From: Sporosarcina sp. P13
Lineage (GTDB): Bacteria; Bacillota; Bacilli; Bacillales_A; Planococcaceae
Assembly: GCF_002743055.1 (NCBI RefSeq)
Contig: NZ_PDYM01000001.1
Span: 186,001-250,000 of the forward strand
Length of the DNA: 64,000 bases
Direction of reading: 5' to 3'
Numbering within the stretch: the first letter of the stretch is position 1; every line of letters begins with the position of its first letter. Position numbers and translations under genes: made by a program. The notes beneath the pieces are model-generated. The model ran no database searches and was not told the DNA's origin. It was given only the letters and a program-made list of their open reading frames with translations. This document shows positions 59,599 through 64,000 of this stretch, one piece after another.

Positions 59599-60645
59599 TC
59601 ATTTTTCTGGCAACTGTTTTAAATAGCGCAAAGCATCATCGACTGTTTTGACTGGTACAACTTTCATGCTCGTGCCTATTTTCACTGCAGTCGCTTTTGC
59701 TTCTTCATAATTTGATACTAGATGCGGGTTTTTCTTCTTTACTTCAGCAGGCAATTCGTCGTTAGGGGCAAAGAATACTTCAATGTCCTGACGATCAGCG
59801 GCTATTACTTTGAAGTCAATTCCACCAATACGACCAACCGATCCATCCTCTAGTATTTCGCCCGTTCCTGCGATGTTATACCCTTTCGTTAAATCTTCGT
59901 CTAACAACCGATTCATCAGCTCCAGCGTAAACATGAGGCCCGCTGACGGACCACCAATGTCTTCTGTATGAATATCTACTTTCGGTTCCGTCTGCAACGT
60001 AATTTGTTCTTCAAATTGAATACCTAATCCTACACGATGATCAGTTCCGGGAAGTTCTTTGAGTTGCAAAGGGATATGAATCACTTGTTTACCGCGCTTC
60101 ACTTGTAGATCGACCTCTCGTCCTGCTGGCTTCGTCCCAATTTCATCAATGAATTCTTGGGTTGATGCCAGCTGTTTTTGATCGATTGTTTGAATGACAT
60201 CACCTACTTGTAACTTCCCAGCAGCCGCGCCATCCGCTAATACCCCCACTACAAATACCCCTTTAAAAATCTTTTCGATTGGTAAATTCGTTTTGTTAAA
60301 CGCTACTGAAATTGCATGCATTTTCGAGTCAGTCATCAATTTCTTTTGACGTACAGCATATTCCTCATCACTCTCGCCATGCCTCCGAACCTTCGTGGCA
60401 GGTAATAATTTCATTTTATCCGTAAAGTTGGAATAGGCGTATGTGATAGGTGTTGCTTTTCCAATAGCGATCGTCATTAAACTGAATGTCCCTTGATTGT
60501 TCTCGTCTCCTCCCTCAACTTCAACAAGCGGCGCTAAATCGTATGCACCACCCGGACGCGAAATATACATATCTAACGGATAAAGTCCGAGAACCGCTAC
60601 CAACACTAGGACAATCGCCAATATACCCCATTTCCGCATTTTCAT
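59599..60645 (-). CDS. ylbL: PDZ-domain S16 serine protease (YlbL/SepM family)
   Basis: This 348-residue membrane-anchored Lon-like protease has one N-terminal helix (about 6-24), a PDZ domain (about 125-195) and an S16 peptidase domain with the catalytic Ser234 in GGPSAGLMF and Lys279 in GRIGGIDFK. In B. subtilis YlbL degrades the SOS division inhibitor YneA together with CtpA; in streptococci SepM trims a competence peptide. The place beside division genes fits the former. The ATG follows GGAGGTG. Confidence 0.93.
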   Translation of the reverse strand: MKMRKWGILAIVLVLVAVLGLYPLDMYISRPGGAYDLAPLVEVEGGDENNQGTFSLMTIAIGKATPITYAYSNFTDKMKLLPATKVRRHGESDEEYAVRQKKLMTDSKMHAISVAFNKTNLPIEKIFKGVFVVGVLADGAAAGKLQVGDVIQTIDQKQLASTQEFIDEIGTKPAGREVDLQVKRGKQVIHIPLQLKELPGTDHRVGLGIQFEEQITLQTEPKVDIHTEDIGGPSAGLMFTLELMNRLLDEDLTKGYNIAGTGEILEDGSVGRIGGIDFKVIAADRQDIEVFFAPNDELPAEVKKKNPHLVSNYEEAKATAVKIGTSMKVVPVKTVDDALRYLKQLPEK

Positions 60646-60661
60646 AAAAGCACACCTCCAT

Positions 60662-60690
60662 TAATAGCCTGTACGAATACAACATATATA
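60662..60690 (+). promoter_or_regulatory. Candidate sigma-E promoter of the ylbJ homologue
   Basis: Plus strand: TAATAGC (60662-60668), 14 bases, CATATATA (60683-60690); five of seven and six of eight positions match the sigma-E pattern KMATATT, 14 bases, CATACAHT. ylbJ belongs to the sigma-E regulon in B. subtilis. Confidence 0.35.
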
Positions 60691-60738
60691 TTACGGTAGA
60701 TTCCATTGGAGTTCAAAAAATAGGAAGGAGAGCGACGG

Positions 60739-60777
60739 ATGCATAGCCATTTTCCTATCCGCCACATAGACCTATGA
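60739..60777 (+). CDS. Twelve-codon leader ORF overlapping the ylbJ homologue
   Basis: ATG at 60739 follows a strong AGGAAGGAG and encodes MHSHFPIRHIDL. Its TGA (60775-60777) overlaps the ATG of the next gene (60774-60776) as ATGA. The ylbJ homologue has no ribosome site of its own just before its ATG, so it probably depends on ribosomes finishing this mini-ORF. No similarity to a known peptide is visible; the product may be irrelevant and only the act of translation matter. Confidence 0.5.
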   Translation: MHSHFPIRHIDL

Positions 60778-61658
60778 TTAATGTGACGGTCATTTGGGCA
60801 TTAATTATATTATTTATCATCCAGCCTGATGTTGCGCATGAAGGAGCCGTTTCTGGCGCCCAATTATTTCTCCATGCTTTATTACCTTATTTGTTGCCTT
60901 ATATCATTTTGACGCAATGGCTATTAAAAATGCCAACGAATCGTCATCAGAAAAGCCAATGGAGTAGGTACATAAAAGCGTATGTTCTCGGTTCGTTTGG
61001 GGGTTTTCCAGTGGGAGCCGTCACGGTTAGTGAAATGAAGAAAAGCGGCGAACTATCTCCGAGAGAAAGTAGCCTATTGCTTGCAGCTTGTCATGCACCA
61101 GGACCTATGTTCATCATCGGATTTGTAGGGAATGAATTGTTAGGTAGTGTAGCAAATGGATGGAAACTGCTTATCGCTATTCATTTGGCGAATGTAGTGT
61201 TCTTCTTGTTATCCCTAATTATTTTGAGAGGACATTCTATACAACCGCCACAACAATCAATTTCACATAGTTCAAAAACCTCTCCGCTCTTAAGTTCAAT
61301 TAAAGACAGTTCATCTGTCATTTTATTAGTTGCGACGACTGTAATTTTCTTCTCTTCTTTGGGAAATGTCCTTTCCCATGTAGTTTCTGCTATTTTCCCT
61401 GTCGATATGGAAATTACGAAGACCTTATTATTAGCTGTCTTCGAAATGACATCTGGTGTCCAAGCAGCTACGGAATATTTCAGCGGCACTGCGATTTATC
61501 CATTACTAATTGCAACCATCATCTCAATCAACGGTCTGAGCATCCACATGCAAGTCATGACGCTCGCAAAGGGTGCGAGCATAAGCATCCTACCATACAT
61601 TGCCGGAAGAGCTTGGAACATAGTTCTCGTGCCTTTACTGTTTCTATGGATGTATTAA
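60774..61658 (+). CDS. ylbJ: Short YlbJ-like nucleoside-recognition membrane protein
   Basis: The 294 residues are strongly hydrophobic with about eight helices. The conserved Gate/nucleoside-recognition stretch reads LGSFGGFPVGAVTVSEMKK, followed by ACHAPGPMFIIGFVGNE. In B. subtilis YlbJ (about 400 residues) is a sigma-E-dependent membrane protein required for heat-resistant spores. This one is about 100 residues shorter, so orthology rests on position between coaD and ylbL and on that motif. The ATG lies inside the end of a 12-codon leader ORF that has the only good ribosome site. Confidence 0.78.
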   Translation: MINVTVIWALIILFIIQPDVAHEGAVSGAQLFLHALLPYLLPYIILTQWLLKMPTNRHQKSQWSRYIKAYVLGSFGGFPVGAVTVSEMKKSGELSPRESSLLLAACHAPGPMFIIGFVGNELLGSVANGWKLLIAIHLANVVFFLLSLIILRGHSIQPPQQSISHSSKTSPLLSSIKDSSSVILLVATTVIFFSSLGNVLSHVVSAIFPVDMEITKTLLLAVFEMTSGVQAATEYFSGTAIYPLLIATIISINGLSIHMQVMTLAKGASISILPYIAGRAWNIVLVPLLFLWMY

Positions 61659-61678
61659 ATTTATTTCTTTTTCTGGAT

Positions 61679-61716
61679 AAAAAAGTGGTTATGATGAACA
61701 GTCCATCATAACCACT
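61679..61716. terminator. Terminator between the ylbJ homologue and coaD
   Basis: A 13-pair stem AGTGGTTATGATG / CATCATAACCACT with a 7-base loop; on the minus strand T6 follows, so it mainly ends coaD transcripts, and it lies just after the convergent ylbJ homologue. Confidence 0.88.
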
Positions 61717-61745
61717 ACATAGTATTACTTACTTTACAGATTTTA

Positions 61746-62783
<1,038 letters not shown>

Positions 62784-62787
<4 letters not shown>

Positions 62788-64000
62788 TGTTTTTCCATCT
62801 CCTTTATCAGCTGTTCAATTTGTTCGATTGCAATGGATTCGTCGGACTTCTCGATTAGCACAAAGAAAATACGTTTAAACCAATTTTCTTCAAAAAATAA
62901 TGTTTGATCGATCGTCCTATACGGCTTTTCTTTATAGTCGAATTTCCGTTCATTCATTACATAAAATGGTTGGATTTTGGAAAACCGATACTTACGTTTT
63001 GGACTTTCAATATAGATCGATTGTTCATTCGATGAAATTTGGTAACCCATTCTAGTCAACAATACATCTGCCGGATAATAGCTTTTGCCATCCTGTATAA
63101 CTGCCTTCGCCTTCGGTACTATATCGCCGTCTACTACTAATCTCCTTGCATCCAATAATAAAAATGGATAGCTATAACGTCGTTCATGCATCGTTTTCTG
63201 AAAATACCGCGATTCGAAACCTGTTATACCTAACAAAAGATTATCCATTTTCTCTGCAGAGAGTTTACGTCCGATCTCATTATGGATTTTTTGACGGAAT
63301 GTTTCATATTGCTCTTCTGAGAGCGCTTCTTTCAGACGATTGTAGACGCCTTGTTCTGCTTTCGTCCCTACTGCTTGGTCAGAGAGGAGCGATGCCAGCA
63401 TACTGTTCATAGATGGCTCGTCCGCCAGAAGACGAAAGCGTGATTGCACACTCATTCTAGCGACTTGCCTTAGCACCTGATTCATTTGCTCCGTCTTCTC
63501 CACAATAAAGCGTTGCGTATACAAAGGCTGATTACGTGGCGATAGAACAACACTTATATGATCACCACCGACACCTTCAAGAATGTCCTCCATTTGTTCA
63601 ATCTGCTCTTTCCTTATACCTTCACCGTAGACCGTTAATTTATTGGATGAATACGCAATCGGAATCGCTTGTGGCTGCCAGTACAATTCATTGACGAAAC
63701 CGACACCGCGATAAAGACGATACGAAATTCGCTCTTTATCCGCCACTCCAACCCGCTCTAAGCCGTTCACCCACATTCCACCAATATTTTGTTCGTCTGT
63801 CATATGAAATACAGTAGTTAAAGGCTTAGCATCTTTTAATAAGACAAATGGCTTTTTAAATAATTTGCGCCCTGTTAACGGCTCTTTCTTTGGCAACTTA
63901 TACGCTATAGACTGCCGATTACGTTCTCCTTCGTCAAAAGCGATACCTGATTCATTCAATCGAGAACAAGACACAGATTCTTCCGTCAGGCACCCTTGAT
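62784..64000 (-). CDS. Unrecognised protein, N-terminus beyond the window
   Basis: The frame is open through the right edge, so the 405 visible codons are a C-terminal part; a GTG at 63974 has no strong ribosome site and may be internal. I do not recognise the family with confidence. The region at about residues 285-370 from that GTG (SYYPADVLLTRMGYQISS, then IYIESPKRKYRF, then FYVMNERKFDYKEKPYRTID) has the rhythm of copper-amine-oxidase N-terminal-like (stalk) modules found in Firmicute surface proteins. The mid part is helical and charged. No transmembrane helix is visible in this part. In B. subtilis ylbF and ylbG occupy the place upstream of rsmD; they are not here. Confidence 0.7.

Overview
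The window looks like a chromosome segment of a low-G+C, endospore-forming member of the Bacillales, most likely Planococcaceae and Sporosarcina-like. Three things point there: sporulation genes (spoIIGA, sigE, sigG, spoVD, a ylbJ homologue, ylmC), a gene order that largely follows the B. subtilis ylb-yll-dcw-ylm-pyr-ylo region in reverse, and a G+C-rich intergenic palindrome of a kind I associate with Planococcaceae. The genus is inference. Almost every gene is on the minus strand; only rqcH, tmcAL and the ylbJ homologue (with a tiny leader ORF) are on the plus strand. I see no rRNA, tRNA, CRISPR array, prophage or insertion sequence.

Regions from left to right, with transcription mostly right to left. 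(1) 1-7.2 kb: thiN (partial), rpe, rsgA, the kinase/phosphatase pair prkC-prpC, rsmB, fmt, def. (2) 7.2-11.8 kb: priA, coaBC, rpoZ, gmk. (3) 11.9-13.6 kb: rqcH on the plus strand, then a 370-base repeat-rich spacer. (4) 14-25.6 kb: the full de novo UMP operon pyrR-pyrP-pyrB-pyrC-carA-carB-pyrK-pyrD-pyrF-pyrE, with one PyrR attenuator in its leader. (5) 25.6-33.6 kb: rluD, lspA, ileS with a T-box leader, divIVA, ylmH, ylmG, sepF, ylmE, ylmC. (6) 33.7-36.1 kb: sigG, sigE, spoIIGA, with candidate sigma-G and Spo0A-linked promoters. (7) 36.4-51.2 kb: the dcw cell-wall and division cluster mraZ-rsmH-ftsL-pbpB-spoVD-mraY-murD-spoVE-divIB-ylxW-ylxX-sbp-ftsA-ftsZ, without murE, murG and murB. (8) 51.7-64 kb: bshC, a DUF3397 gene, panE, a carboxyltransferase/biotin-carrier pair, an enoyl-CoA hydratase gene, rpmF-yceD, tmcAL, ylbL, the ylbJ homologue, coaD, rsmD and an unrecognised gene cut by the window edge.

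Most of this is core housekeeping: tight operons with 1-4 base stop/start overlaps, several separated by clear intrinsic terminators. The genes cooperate in pyrimidine synthesis (pyr), septal peptidoglycan synthesis and Z-ring control (dcw plus sepF, ylmG, ylmH, divIVA), translation initiation and quality control (fmt, def, ileS, rqcH, rsgA, tmcAL), and commitment to sporulation (spoIIGA/sigE/sigG/spoVD). I found no convincing undescribed system. The points most worth a second look are regulatory and architectural: a pyr operon with one visible attenuator, a dcw cluster without three mur genes, a 12-codon leader ORF overlapping the ylbJ homologue, candidate sigma-E promoters before spoVD and ylbJ, a likely CcpA site before a biotin-dependent carboxylase pair that lacks its biotin carboxylase, and a degenerate intergenic repeat family.
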